Assembly: GCF_027942295.1 (NCBI RefSeq)
Contig: NZ_CP101416.1
Coordinates: forward strand, 2,838,501-2,902,500
Length of the DNA stretch: 64,000 nucleotides
From: Pseudanabaena sp. Chao 1811
GTDB taxonomy: Bacteria; Cyanobacteriota; Cyanobacteriia; Pseudanabaenales; Pseudanabaenaceae
Direction of reading: 5' to 3'
Part shown: piece by piece, positions 42,922 through 51,650 of the stretch
How the letters are laid out: the number at the start of each line of letters is the position of its first letter
How positions within the stretch are numbered: position 1 is the first letter of the stretch
Made by a program: the position numbers and the translations under genes
Notes under the pieces: generated by a model
What the model was told of the DNA's origin: nothing
Databases searched by the model: none
What the model saw: only the letters and a program-made list of their open reading frames with translations

Positions 42922-43557
42922 ATGCCTGCAACTCTACAAGCCTCAAGGCTCAGCTTGTACGATGTCAAAAGTAAGTTTCATTTGCATCAAGCTCCAACTG
43001 ATAGTTTTTTCAGTGATTTACTAAATTCGGCACAACCGCTTAGCGAACTCGAAAAGCAGCAGCTAGATCGTACTAAGCAACAATACTTATATCTTGCCGA
43101 TCGCCCACTTCTAGAAGTAACCGTCAAGATGGTTACTCTGTCGCCTTTGCTATCCCTCGCAGGATTTTATGACCCGCCATTTTACACAACCCTCGAAGAA
43201 TCCGTTGAAGTGGAATCTCAAGATGGCTCTGAAATAGTACGAGGACAAATTGATGTCTTAGTCCTACAAAATTCTATCTGGGTTGTAGTGATCGAGTCTA
43301 AGAGTGTTCAGTATGACGTAATGATGGCGTTGCCTCAAGCCCTGACTTACATGAGTGCTAGTCCTAATCATTTGGCTAACCAAAATACATTTGGGATGAT
43401 TACCAATGGGCGAGAATTTCGTTTTATTAAGCTAGAGCCGACTCCTTCACCTACTTACACACTATCTAAAGTTTTCTCCCTCTCAGAACCAGAAAACCAT
43501 TTATACCTAGTGCTACAAATTTTAAAATCCCTTGGACAGCTAGTTATATCGATCTAA
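42922..43557 (+). CDS. PD-(D/E)xK-like protein of restriction-endonuclease type
   Basis: A 211-residue soluble protein. The core GQIDVLVLQNSIWVVVIESK supplies the Asp and Glu-x-Lys residues of a PD-(D/E)xK nuclease; earlier, VTVKMVTLSPLLSLAGFYD precedes it, and TFGMITNGREFRFIKL follows. Similar cyanobacterial genes are often labelled restriction endonuclease subunit R, although no helicase or methylase is nearby. It is therefore an orphan nuclease-like protein. The start ATG is preceded by AAGGAG seven bases upstream. Confidence 0.8.
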   Translation: MPATLQASRLSLYDVKSKFHLHQAPTDSFFSDLLNSAQPLSELEKQQLDRTKQQYLYLADRPLLEVTVKMVTLSPLLSLAGFYDPPFYTTLEESVEVESQDGSEIVRGQIDVLVLQNSIWVVVIESKSVQYDVMMALPQALTYMSASPNHLANQNTFGMITNGREFRFIKLEPTPSPTYTLSKVFSLSEPENHLYLVLQILKSLGQLVISI

Positions 43558-43650
43558 AAAGCGATGCTTTTCGTTTTACGGTTTTGATCTTTTTGATTTA
43601 TAAACGCTAGAATATTAGCAATTGTTATTGTTGGGAAAAATTTATAGATT

Positions 43651-43884
43651 ATGTCGCAATATCAACGTATCGAGTACTTAATCGGGAAAGATGGCAAAAT
43701 CGTTGAACGTGCGATAGACATGTCTGGTAGTGAATGCGTCGCAATTACTGCCGAAATCGAGTCGAATTTAGGCAAAGTCGAAACTCGCGAATTATTATCT
43801 AGTTATTACGAGACTTCTGAGCAGAGCCTTGATCATAATGAGATCGAGCAAGTCCAGTATGGTCAATACGATCAACAGTCCTAA
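43651..43884 (+). CDS. DUF2997 family small protein
   Basis: A 77-residue protein with the DUF2997 pattern: RIEYLIGKDGKIVERAIDMS, GSECVAITAEIESNLGKVE, then a Glu/Gln-rich end. In cyanobacteria such proteins commonly sit next to a DUF1257 (Ycf35) or Ycf46 gene; neither is here, so this copy is an orphan. Function unknown. Confidence 0.8.
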   Translation: MSQYQRIEYLIGKDGKIVERAIDMSGSECVAITAEIESNLGKVETRELLSSYYETSEQSLDHNEIEQVQYGQYDQQS

Positions 43885-44069
43885 ATCCCATTAGATTGAG
43901 ATACCTATTGTTCTGTTTATCCATCGCATAGGCGAACAATATTCGTGTATCAATGTCTTAGTATCTGAGAATCTATCTCAATAAAAGTTAAACTAGCTAC
44001 CCCGATTTGGGTAAAATTGTGGTTAAGAAATTAAGAATTGTTAAAGATCTGCTTATGTAGAGATGTGTC

Positions 44070-44768
44070 ATGGTAACTCAAACTCCGCTATTGATCTCAG
44101 AGTCGAGCGCAACTAGTAAATTGCGAAAAATTTTTGCGTCTGTCGATGCCATGAGTTGTCCACATAGGCTGAACTTTCATTTGCATACGGTGCATTCTGA
44201 TGGCAAGATGCAGGCTGTTGATTTAATTCAGCAGGCGATCGCTTTGCGTCTATCCGATTTGGCAATTACCGATCACCATGCGATCGGCGGTTATTACGTT
44301 GCCAAGCAATATCTTGATAATTTTGCTAGCCAAGTCAATGAGCCAGCAAACCTCCCAACCCTCTGGTCAGGGATCGAAGTTAATGCCAGTCTGATTTTTA
44401 CGGAAGTACATATTCTCGGCTATGGCTTTGATCCTAAACATGGGGCAATGCACCCTTATTTGCAAGGCAAAACCACCGCAGGTTTAGACTATCAAGCAAT
44501 TAGTGTAATTAAAGCCATTCATTCGGCTGGGGGACTAGCGGTACTTGCCCATCCTGCCCGTTATCGGCGATCGCCTGAAGACCTGATTCCCGCCGCCGCC
44601 GCCTTGGGGATTGACGGTGTAGAAACCTACTATGGCTATGACAATAGCGATCCTTGGAAACCTAGCCCTAAGCAAACCGAAGAAATTCGGCATCTTGCGG
44701 ATATTCATGGACTTATGCACACCTGTGGAACTGACTCTCACGGTTTTAAAATTAGTAAGAGACTTTAA
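44070..44768 (+). CDS. PHP-domain phosphoesterase
   Basis: A 232-residue metal-dependent phosphoesterase. PHP motifs: NFHLHTVHSDGKM (motif I with three metal-binding residues), AITDHHAI, SGIEVNA, VLAHPARY, and CGTDSHG. Family relatives include the 5'-3' exoribonuclease/3',5'-nucleoside bisphosphatase RNase AM and histidinol phosphatases. Substrate not determined by sequence. The length is close to the usual cyanobacterial form. Confidence 0.87.
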   Translation: MVTQTPLLISESSATSKLRKIFASVDAMSCPHRLNFHLHTVHSDGKMQAVDLIQQAIALRLSDLAITDHHAIGGYYVAKQYLDNFASQVNEPANLPTLWSGIEVNASLIFTEVHILGYGFDPKHGAMHPYLQGKTTAGLDYQAISVIKAIHSAGGLAVLAHPARYRRSPEDLIPAAAALGIDGVETYYGYDNSDPWKPSPKQTEEIRHLADIHGLMHTCGTDSHGFKISKRL

Positions 44769-44829
44769 TTCTTGGTCATAAGCCTTACTCCGTGAGGTTC
44801 GTTACAGAAAATTTGTATTCAAAAAAATA

Positions 44830-46332
44830 ATGACAGATAAACCAAAAGTAATCGTTGTTGGTGCAGGTTGGGCTGGCTTAGGCGCGACCTATCAACTCAC
44901 CAAGCAGGGCTATGATGTCACCTTGCTAGAGGCAGGGGCGCAGGCAGGGGGCTTAGTCGCAGGTTGGAAAACCGCAGGGGGGCGATCGGTTGAGGCAGGC
45001 ATTCACGGTTTTTGGTATCCCTATCGCAATATTTTTTCCTTAGTTAAAGAGCTAGAGCTTGATCCCTTCACCCCTTGGACGCGATCGGCACAATATTCCC
45101 CCGCAGGATTAGAAGTGGAATCGCCGATTTTTCAAGACTTGCCGCGATTGCCTTCACCCCTTGGCACGTTTGCCTATACACAATTTAAAAGATTGCCACT
45201 TAGCGATCGCCTGTCAGCATTGCCTCTAATGTATGCCGTGGTGGACTTTGACAATTCCGATGAGGCATGGAAACGCTACGATGGCATCACCGCCAGAGAG
45301 TTATTCCGTCAGTATGGCGTATCGGAGCGGTTATATCGTGAATCCTTTGAGCCAATGCTATTAGTCGGATTATTTGCCCCTGGGGAGCAATGCTCGGCGG
45401 CGGCGGCTTTGGGAATGTTGTATTACTTCATCTTGGCGCATCAAGCGGATTTTGATGTGGTCTGGTGTCGTGGCACAGTGGGCGAAAAAATCTTTAAACC
45501 TTGGTGCGATCGCATCACCAGTTTAGGTGGCAAAATCCTTACCAATAGACGTGTTAGTGATTTGCGCGTTGATGGGGCAGGCAAAGTAACAGGTGTAACT
45601 TGTGGCGAAGAAACCTTTGATGCCGATGCCGTGGTTTTCTCCGTGGGCATTTCAGGGATGCAAAAAATTGTCTCTAATAGTGCGGCTTTACAAAAACGGC
45701 GTGAATTTCGTAACTTGATGAATTTAGGAGCGATCGATGTTTTAGCCGTGCGCCTATGGTTCGATCGCAAGATCAATATTCCTCGTCCATCCAATGCCTG
45801 CTTTGGTTTTGATGCAACTACTGGTTGGACATTCTTTGATCTCAATGTGCTCCATGATGAATATGCAGATGAGACTGGTTCGGTAATCGAAGTGGATTTT
45901 TATCACGCGAACCAATTCTTGCCCCTTGACAATCAAGAAATCGTAACAATTGTCCAGCAATATCTCGCCACTTGTTTGCAAGAATTTAAGAATGCAACAG
46001 TTGTGGATAGCAGTGTAATTCGGTTGCCTCGCGCTGTGACCCATTTCGCCCCCGGAAGTTACCAGCACCTATTGCGCCCTATTACTAGCTTTCCAAACTT
46101 ATATATGAGCGGTGATTGGATTATTACGAATCATGGCTCATGGTCTCAGGAAAAAGCCTATGTCACTGGTTTAGAAGCGGCAAATTTAGTGATTCAACAA
46201 TTTAGTCAGGGCAACATGGCTCAGATTCTCCCAATTGAAGCCGATGAGCCTCATATTCAAATTGCGCGATCGCTCAACCAAAACCTAAGAAATTTGGCAA
46301 AATCCCTGATCCCTAACTTTTTCTTGCCATAA
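44830..46332 (+). CDS. FAD-dependent amine-oxidase-fold protein, carotenoid desaturase-like
   Basis: A 500-residue flavoprotein. The N-terminal dinucleotide site VIVVGAGWAGLGATYQLTKQ is followed by LLEAGAQAGGLVAGW, and the C-terminal part has NLYMSGDWIITNHGSWSQEK and AYVTGLEAANLV, the FAD-binding ends of phytoene/zeta-carotene-desaturase-type enzymes. The substrate is not clear; it is not CrtP or CrtQ by its motifs. It stands alone between PHP and the response regulator. Confidence 0.83.
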   Translation: MTDKPKVIVVGAGWAGLGATYQLTKQGYDVTLLEAGAQAGGLVAGWKTAGGRSVEAGIHGFWYPYRNIFSLVKELELDPFTPWTRSAQYSPAGLEVESPIFQDLPRLPSPLGTFAYTQFKRLPLSDRLSALPLMYAVVDFDNSDEAWKRYDGITARELFRQYGVSERLYRESFEPMLLVGLFAPGEQCSAAAALGMLYYFILAHQADFDVVWCRGTVGEKIFKPWCDRITSLGGKILTNRRVSDLRVDGAGKVTGVTCGEETFDADAVVFSVGISGMQKIVSNSAALQKRREFRNLMNLGAIDVLAVRLWFDRKINIPRPSNACFGFDATTGWTFFDLNVLHDEYADETGSVIEVDFYHANQFLPLDNQEIVTIVQQYLATCLQEFKNATVVDSSVIRLPRAVTHFAPGSYQHLLRPITSFPNLYMSGDWIITNHGSWSQEKAYVTGLEAANLVIQQFSQGNMAQILPIEADEPHIQIARSLNQNLRNLAKSLIPNFFLP

Positions 46333-46452
46333 TTAATTAGGTTTTTGGCTTTTAGTGCTGATGCTGCTGAAAATCAAAAACTATGAAACATAATTAGCTA
46401 GTAATCAATGTAAAATTGGATACGGTTAGACCAAACCTAATACAACTTTTTT

Positions 46453-47181
46453 ATGCTTTTAACAGAACAGCCTGTCTCAGCTTCTAAAAACACTGTCGGT
46501 TGTATCTTGGTAGTGGAAGATGAAGCGATTATTCAAGAGGCGATCGCTCTGGCTTTGCGAGAAGAAGGATATAGCATTTTCCTCGCTGAAGATGGTTATA
46601 AAGCTTTACAAATTGCCAAAACTGCGGTGAGGCTAGATTTGGTGATTTTAGATGTAATGTTACCTTCGATTAATGGGTTAGATTTCTGTCGGATCTTGCG
46701 CCATGAAGGTAACAATGTTCCTGTTTTGATGATTAGCGCCAAGGGTAATGAGTCCGATCGCATTGTAGGTTTAGAGGTCGGAGCTGATGACTATCTCAGT
46801 AAACCCTTTGGGATGCGTGAACTTGTAGCCCGTTGTCGAGCATTGTTGCGTCGTAGTCGTCGTGATTTCGTGGCAACCAATGCCACAGTATATAAATTTG
46901 GCGATATCACCATGTATCCCGATGAATGTCGCGTTACGATCAATGATGCAGAGATTAATCTTTCTCCTAAAGAATTTCGCCTGCTCGATTTGTTTATGAG
47001 TCATCCCCGTCGCGTTTGGTCACGGGAGCAGTTGCTAGAAAAAGTCTGGGGAGTCGATTTTGTTGGTGATAGCAAAACTGTTGATGTCCATATTCGCTGG
47101 TTACGCGAAAAAATCGAAATTGATCCTAGCGATCCTAAACATATTGTGACTGTACGCGGATTTGGTTATCGCTTAGGCTAA
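46453..47181 (+). CDS. OmpR/PhoB-family two-component response regulator
   Basis: A 242-residue regulator with an N-terminal receiver (about 17-130; phospho-acceptor Asp in VILDVMLPS, conserved Lys in YLSKPFGM) and a C-terminal winged helix (about 145-240) with LSPKEFRLLDLFM and the DNA-recognition helix near KTVDVHIRWLREKIE. No cognate histidine kinase is nearby, so it is an orphan in this window. The stop codon is followed at once by a degenerate family A element. Confidence 0.93.
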   Translation: MLLTEQPVSASKNTVGCILVVEDEAIIQEAIALALREEGYSIFLAEDGYKALQIAKTAVRLDLVILDVMLPSINGLDFCRILRHEGNNVPVLMISAKGNESDRIVGLEVGADDYLSKPFGMRELVARCRALLRRSRRDFVATNATVYKFGDITMYPDECRVTINDAEINLSPKEFRLLDLFMSHPRRVWSREQLLEKVWGVDFVGDSKTVDVHIRWLREKIEIDPSDPKHIVTVRGFGYRLG

Positions 47182-47290
47182 TTCATGCGAGGTCAGGCTA
47201 ATTTAAAACGGTATTTGAGAGAGAATTTGCATAGCAAATTCTCTCTCAAATACCAGAACCAAAGACTTTGCTTAGTAAAGTCTTTGGTTC
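47182..47290. repeat. Degenerate family A element (copy 5) directly after the response regulator
   Basis: Read away from the gene it starts at about ATGCGAGGTCAGGCTAATTT, the inverted-orientation left end seen at 63535 (ATGCGAGTTCGGGATAATTT). It retains both hairpins: TTTGAGAGAGAATTTGC / GCAAATTCTCTCTCAAA (around 47211-47249), and AACCAAAGACTTTGC / ...GTAAAGTCTTTGGTT. The far end is cut by a TATAGCAAT element. Confidence 0.7.
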
Positions 47291-47405
47291 TATAGCAATG
47301 TAAGAGATAGCTAGAATAAACCTAAAACCAAATAAGTGAAGGCGGCACGAAGTGCCGCCTTCACTTATTTGGTTTTTATGTCCTAAGCAAACCTTACATT
47401 ACTGT
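47291..47405. repeat. Family B-like element with a 25-bp hairpin core
   Basis: It begins TATAGCAATGTAAG and ends CTTACATTACTGTA, imperfect inverted ends of about 14 bases. Inside is a perfect 25-bp stem (47324-47348 / 47352-47376) with a GAA loop. It abuts the family A copy, so the two elements are nested or adjacent. Confidence 0.6.
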
Positions 47406-47453
47406 AAACAAAAAAATCTTGAAAAAGCTTGCTTTTTCAAGATTTTTTTGTTT
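47406..47453. other. Perfect 23-bp hairpin with two-base loop
   Basis: The left arm 47406-47428 and the right arm 47431-47453 are exact complements with loop TT. It carries A7/T7 blocks. No gene ends at it directly; it may terminate read-through from the response regulator region. Confidence 0.6.
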
Positions 47454-47928
47454 TAGAGACTTTACTTTGATTTGGGGACAAATCTACGACATTTGATCAG
47501 TCCCATTGTTCATATTTCTTGATAAGTTAAGTCTAGGCAAAGAGTCTAAAAAAGTAATTATCCGAGACGTACAATAGGTTTATTTCGTTATAGCGAAATG
47601 CTTTTATTTATAGTGATAAAGTCGTGAATGATCGCCAATAAATACTTAGCTAAAACATATATCCATCTAGTTCTGCATCTATTCTAATGAGATTTAGGTA
47701 ATGAATTATGGTGGGTTACTGGGGGGAGAATATTTGGATATATTCATTTCACTTGTAAAAGTATAAAAAATACAAAAAATATTAAATGGTATTCCATGAA
47801 GTTAAGGGCATAGTCATAAACTATTCCTCTTACTTTGCCCATATCACCTATCGCTAAATTTATAGATTTCTTTGCCTGTTAAAGCTCAATTACACCCTTT
47901 GGTCGAATGCTAATACAGGTATAAGGCA
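47454..47928. other. Long AT-rich region upstream of the double-ComFB gene, no gene seen
   Basis: About 475 bases, AT-rich, with only small inverted repeats (TTTCGTTATAGCGAAA near 47586) and no open frame of note. It presumably holds the promoter and leader of the ComFB gene. Confidence 0.5.
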
Positions 47929-49035
47929 ATGCTTGGATTCGTCAATGTTTTGGAAGAAATTCTAGTCAAGGAAACTTATCATCAAATCGACGAACTACGT
48001 CCAGAAATACAACCTAAAGTTAGAGTTGCAGAGGTGGTAGCCTATGCTCTTAACCGTTTACCACCATTATTTGCCACATCTATGAGTGGATGGCATTATC
48101 AATATGCCTATGCCGTAAATGAGTTACAGCCCCAAATTTCACAATTAGTGCGGCAGGGCATAAAAACTGTCTTATTTGGTGATCCTCTCCATGATTTAAC
48201 ACCATTACCTAATCATTTATTTACCAATAGTGCAGGTGTACTTTATCAGTTAAGCCAAATTTTGGGACGTAAACATTTACGCTGGCGAGATGTTCCCGTT
48301 TTAGTTGAAGCAATTACTACGAGATCTACCTATGCAACCAAAATTAATAATCAAACGATAATTCAATCAGAGGAAGAAACGGTCTTACAGGATGCAAGTT
48401 ATTTGAGTAGGCATACTCAAGCATTACTTTCTGGCTCAAAACGTTTTAGAGAAAAACGTATAGCACAACAAAAAGAACAGGAATTAAAACAGCAATCATT
48501 ATGTCTGTATGATGCAAGTCTTTGTGTAATTCAAGGACAGGTGAATTACGGAAGTTCTTCTTGGGCTTTGGAGAAGAAAGTCAAGGATGCCGCGGAAATG
48601 GAATATAGAGCGCTACAGTCCTATACTTTGCAAGCGCAGTTGGGTCTGGTTAATGTTTTAGATCACCTCATATTCCGTGCTATGGAAAAAATTATGAAAC
48701 CAGAGCTATATAACCAAATTAACCAAGCTGAGGTAGCTGCCTATGCCCTAAATCGTTTACCACCAATGTATGCAACTAGCGATCGCGGATTTAAGCATTT
48801 AAGACAGCGAGCAATTAATGAATTTGCCCGTGAGTTAGTGGGTGCTGTCCGTACTGGGATCATGAAAGTCATACAGGCTGCATATACAGATGTTCCGCCA
48901 ATCTATGCCTATCAATTTGAAAAGGAATATGAACAATCAATGCAGGTATTATGCAAACTCTTGAACCGAGAAGATATTTCTCTAGATAATGTTGTGGCAA
49001 TTGTGCAGGATTTATTGTTGTGCAAATCTGCATAA
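47929..49035 (+). CDS. Protein with two ComFB domains
   Basis: A 368-residue protein made of two late-competence ComFB-like domains joined by a Gln/Lys-rich coiled-coil linker (about 180-235). Domain 1: FVNVLEEILVKETYHQI and VAEVVAYALNRLPPLFATS; domain 2: LVNVLDHLIFRAMEKIM and AEVAAYALNRLPPMYATS. Both keep the conserved AYALNRLPP core. Cyanobacterial ComFB-type proteins have been reported as cyclic dinucleotide receptors (c-di-GMP and c-di-AMP), linked to natural competence and motility. Whether this two-domain form binds ligand is not shown. Confidence 0.88.
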   Translation: MLGFVNVLEEILVKETYHQIDELRPEIQPKVRVAEVVAYALNRLPPLFATSMSGWHYQYAYAVNELQPQISQLVRQGIKTVLFGDPLHDLTPLPNHLFTNSAGVLYQLSQILGRKHLRWRDVPVLVEAITTRSTYATKINNQTIIQSEEETVLQDASYLSRHTQALLSGSKRFREKRIAQQKEQELKQQSLCLYDASLCVIQGQVNYGSSSWALEKKVKDAAEMEYRALQSYTLQAQLGLVNVLDHLIFRAMEKIMKPELYNQINQAEVAAYALNRLPPMYATSDRGFKHLRQRAINEFARELVGAVRTGIMKVIQAAYTDVPPIYAYQFEKEYEQSMQVLCKLLNREDISLDNVVAIVQDLLLCKSA

Positions 49036-49048
49036 GTATTTAAAACTC

Positions 49049-49088
49049 AAAGCCTGTGGCGCTATGCGCAGCGTGCGCCACAGGCTTT
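49049..49088. terminator. Terminator between the ComFB gene and yidD
   Basis: A perfect 14-bp stem (AAAGCCTGTGGCGC and its complement) with a 12-base loop, followed by GTTTTTTT. It serves the plus-strand gene; yidD converges. Confidence 0.78.
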
Positions 49089-49117
49089 GTTTTTTTGCTA
49101 AGAAGCATTACCTACTT

Positions 49118-49354
49118 TTATGCAGGTTCATCTGTTTGGAGTAATTCTGGCACAGGATCATAACCACCAATATTCCAAGGATGACAACTACAAATTCTCT
49201 TTACAGCTAGCCCACCACCTTTAATTAAGCCAAAGCGATCAATCGCAGTTAAGGCATATTGGGAACAGGTTGGTTGAAATCGACACCTTGGTGGAAATAA
49301 TGGCGAAATGAATAGGCGATAAAACTGAATCAATAAAATGACAAGTTTTTTCAT
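49118..49354 (-). CDS. yidD: Membrane protein insertion efficiency factor YidD
   Basis: A 78-residue protein from the ATG at 49354; the longer frame would need a TTG start. It carries the YidD signature [20 protein letters not shown] followed by [12 protein letters not shown] and CHPW. YidD helps the YidC insertase place proteins into the membrane and is usually next to rpmH, rnpA or yidC; here it is isolated. The N-terminus has an amphipathic helix. Confidence 0.93.
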   Translation of the reverse strand: MKKLVILLIQFYRLFISPLFPPRCRFQPTCSQYALTAIDRFGLIKGGGLAVKRICSCHPWNIGGYDPVPELLQTDEPA

Positions 49355-49408
49355 GAATTTTTTCGTGCTGCGGTAGGCTATTGATAAAGCTGTCGTCAAC
49401 TAAAACCC

Positions 49409-49449
49409 AGAAATTGGGAGGCGGCGCTCCACACCGCCTCCCAATTTCT
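49409..49449. other. Palindrome in the divergent yidD-aguB promoter region
   Basis: A perfect 16-bp stem (AGAAATTGGGAGGCGG and its complement) with a 9-base loop, between the divergent yidD and aguB genes. It lies at the 5' side of both, so it is not a terminator in the ordinary sense. Confidence 0.55.
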
Positions 49450-49496
49450 TACTAGTAGCTATATCTACACTTTACCGTTTCCATCCTAATATTCTG

Positions 49497-50351
49497 ATGT
49501 CATCCTCTAAAACTGTCACGATCGCTGTTATTCAAGCATCTTTGAATGCAGATATTGCTACTAACGTCGCGAAAATTTCGGAGTTAGTCAGCAAAGCTGC
49601 CCATCAAGGCGCACAGGTAATTTTGCCGCCAGAATTATTTGAAGGTTCTTATTTTTGTCGTGAGGAGCGCGATCGCTTTTTTGATTGGGCGCAACCCGTA
49701 GAAAATCATCCAACGATCGCCCATTTTCAAAAGCTGGCGCAAGAACTTAATGTTGTCATTCCTGTGTCATTTTTTGAGCGATCGGGGCAAGTCTATTACA
49801 ACAGTTTGGCAATGGTGAATGCCAATGGTGCATTGCTGGGCATTTACCGCAAAAGCCATATTCCCGATGGTCCTGGGTACGAGGAAAAATTTTATTTCCG
49901 TAATGGGGATACGGGCTTTAAGGTTTGGGATACGACCTTTGGCAAAATTGGTGTAGGGATCTGCTGGGATCAATGGTTTCCCGAATGTGCCAGAGCTATG
50001 GTGCTCATGGGCGCAGAAATTCTGCTATATCCCACTGCGATCGGTTCAGAACCAGAGGAACCCAATTTGAACACTAAAGATCCTTGGCAACGCGCCATGA
50101 TTGGTCATGCCGTGAGTAATGTCATTCCTGTGGCGGCCGCAAATCGGATTGGCTTAGAGGGCAATCAAACTTTTTATGGTCATTCCTTTATTGCTAATCA
50201 CCGTGGTGATAAGGTTGCCGAACTAAACGACACCGAAGAGGGGGTAATTCTAGCTGAATTTGATCTGGCTCAGGTAAAACTAAATCGTGCTTCCTTTGGC
50301 TTTTTCCGCGATCGCCGTCCTGACTTATACCAAGTTTTACTATCGCCATAG
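49497..50351 (+). CDS. aguB: N-carbamoylputrescine amidase
   Basis: A 284-residue nitrilase-family amidase. The catalytic triad is Glu46 (PPELFEG), Lys119 (YRKSHIPD) and Cys157 (GICWDQWFPE). The pattern IPDGPGYEEKFYF and GNQTFYGHSF are typical of AguB, which converts N-carbamoylputrescine to putrescine in the agmatine route of polyamine synthesis. The start is the ATG at 49497. No aguA gene is adjacent. Confidence 0.93.
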   Translation: MSSSKTVTIAVIQASLNADIATNVAKISELVSKAAHQGAQVILPPELFEGSYFCREERDRFFDWAQPVENHPTIAHFQKLAQELNVVIPVSFFERSGQVYYNSLAMVNANGALLGIYRKSHIPDGPGYEEKFYFRNGDTGFKVWDTTFGKIGVGICWDQWFPECARAMVLMGAEILLYPTAIGSEPEEPNLNTKDPWQRAMIGHAVSNVIPVAAANRIGLEGNQTFYGHSFIANHRGDKVAELNDTEEGVILAEFDLAQVKLNRASFGFFRDRRPDLYQVLLSP

Positions 50352-50383
50352 CAGCGATCTCCTTGGCTTCACAAAGATGATCG

Positions 50384-51157
50384 CTATACCCATGACCAAC
50401 GGCGTTTTGGGGTATTTGTTTTTTTAACATCTAATCTTTGCGATCGCGTCGGCATTGGCTCAATCACAGTCGTGATTTCTGCCAAGGGATTTACCCTTAA
50501 CTCATTGGTAAAAGTGTTGCACTGATAAACCATTGCCGCATCAAGATCCAAGGCAGATAACCAGCCACTCTTGGGATGATAAGCGCCAGTATCAATATCT
50601 AGCCATCCCTTGCCTAAAACTAAGTTTCCGGGTTTTACCCCCGGAAATACAAAGGTAATCGTATGCCCTGTAATAATGATTTTGTCATCAAAAAACGGCT
50701 CAGTTGCACTGTGAAATTCTTCTCGAATCCAACAAAACTCTGCTGCCCCTTGTAACTCAAGGGGTAAGTTAGGGTTTAATCCTGCATGGACTAACCAAGA
50801 ATCCCCCAAATCTAGATAAAGTGGCAATTGCTGCATCCACTTTAAATGTTCTATGGGCAAGCCTTCTTTTCCATAACTTTCTAAAGTGTTTGCACCGCCA
50901 TTAAGTAACCATCCTTTCCAGATAAGCGATCCTTCAGTACTGCCAAAGGCATCAAGACACATTTGTTCATGATTCCCCCTTAGCGCAGTATGACCATTGT
51001 CCATTATCCATTGCACAACGTCGGCACTACGACTGCCACGGTCAATTAAATCGCCGAGAAAAAATAATTTGTCATCAGAGTCGTACTTAATGAAGTCAAG
51101 CAACCTCATCAAACCGTCAAATTGACCATGAATATCGCCAAATACAAATCGAGTCAA
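50384..51157 (-). CDS. PPP-family metallophosphatase (serine/threonine-type)
   Basis: A 257-residue phosphatase of the bacterial PPP type. The metal motifs are GDIHG (N-terminus), GDLIDRG and RGNHE, followed by LVHAG and ITGHT with metal-binding histidines. Related bacterial proteins dephosphorylate phospho-proteins or dinucleoside tetraphosphates. The start is TTG at 51157 with GAG-rich sequence upstream; there is no ATG nearby. It converges with aguB, separated by 32 bases. Confidence 0.9.
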   Translation of the reverse strand: MTRFVFGDIHGQFDGLMRLLDFIKYDSDDKLFFLGDLIDRGSRSADVVQWIMDNGHTALRGNHEQMCLDAFGSTEGSLIWKGWLLNGGANTLESYGKEGLPIEHLKWMQQLPLYLDLGDSWLVHAGLNPNLPLELQGAAEFCWIREEFHSATEPFFDDKIIITGHTITFVFPGVKPGNLVLGKGWLDIDTGAYHPKSGWLSALDLDAAMVYQCNTFTNELRVNPLAEITTVIEPMPTRSQRLDVKKTNTPKRRWSWV

Positions 51158-51520
51158 CTTATCTCACCCAGTATCACTAATGATGAAGGTAAAAACATAA
51201 AGCGCTTACAGCTAGCGATAGACATTCATAAAACTCGTCAGTCTAACAGGTTTAGAGACTGATGCAGCTTTTGTAAGAGTTACTTTTTATCTACAGTATC
51301 TATTTTATGACAAATTTTCCTAGCTTTCGTTCCATTCATACATGGGAAATCCCGTACCTTACCATTAAAAATTGCGGTAAGAATTAATGATGTAACGATT
51401 CGAGTAGATCCTATCGTGTATTTCTTAGGAATTCTCAATTACTATAGCGCTTCTCAGTTTCGTGAAGTCTGGATTTTCTTTCTAGCCTTTAGTTGAAAAC
51501 AAACCTCTATACCTCGGTAC
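51158..51520. other. Divergent intergenic region upstream of truB, no gene seen
   Basis: A region of about 360 bases between the phosphatase gene and the family B element. No tRNA, hairpin terminator or long open frame was found; it presumably carries the phosphatase promoter. Confidence 0.45.
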
Positions 51521-51610
51521 TATAGCGATTCTAATTCCTTCAGGAGATTCGATAGTTTATGAGATTGGGCTTCTTTGGGGTTTACTCACACACACTATTT
51601 AATCGCTATA
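51521..51610. repeat. Family B-like inverted-repeat element, copy 2
   Basis: It begins TATAGCGATT and ends AATCGCTATA, a 10-base inverted repeat 90 bases apart, close in length and ends to the 92-base element at 9505. Internal pairing is weak. It ends 40 bases before truB. The pair could also be a chance match. Confidence 0.4.
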
Positions 51611-51650
51611 TCACTTAGTTTCATCAGTTTAATAATCAGTTTAATTTTTT

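Noticed and set aside
42922-43557. A restriction-modification system
   Set aside because: The PD-(D/E)xK-like gene has no methyltransferase, specificity or helicase gene within reach, so only an orphan nuclease-like protein can be supported.
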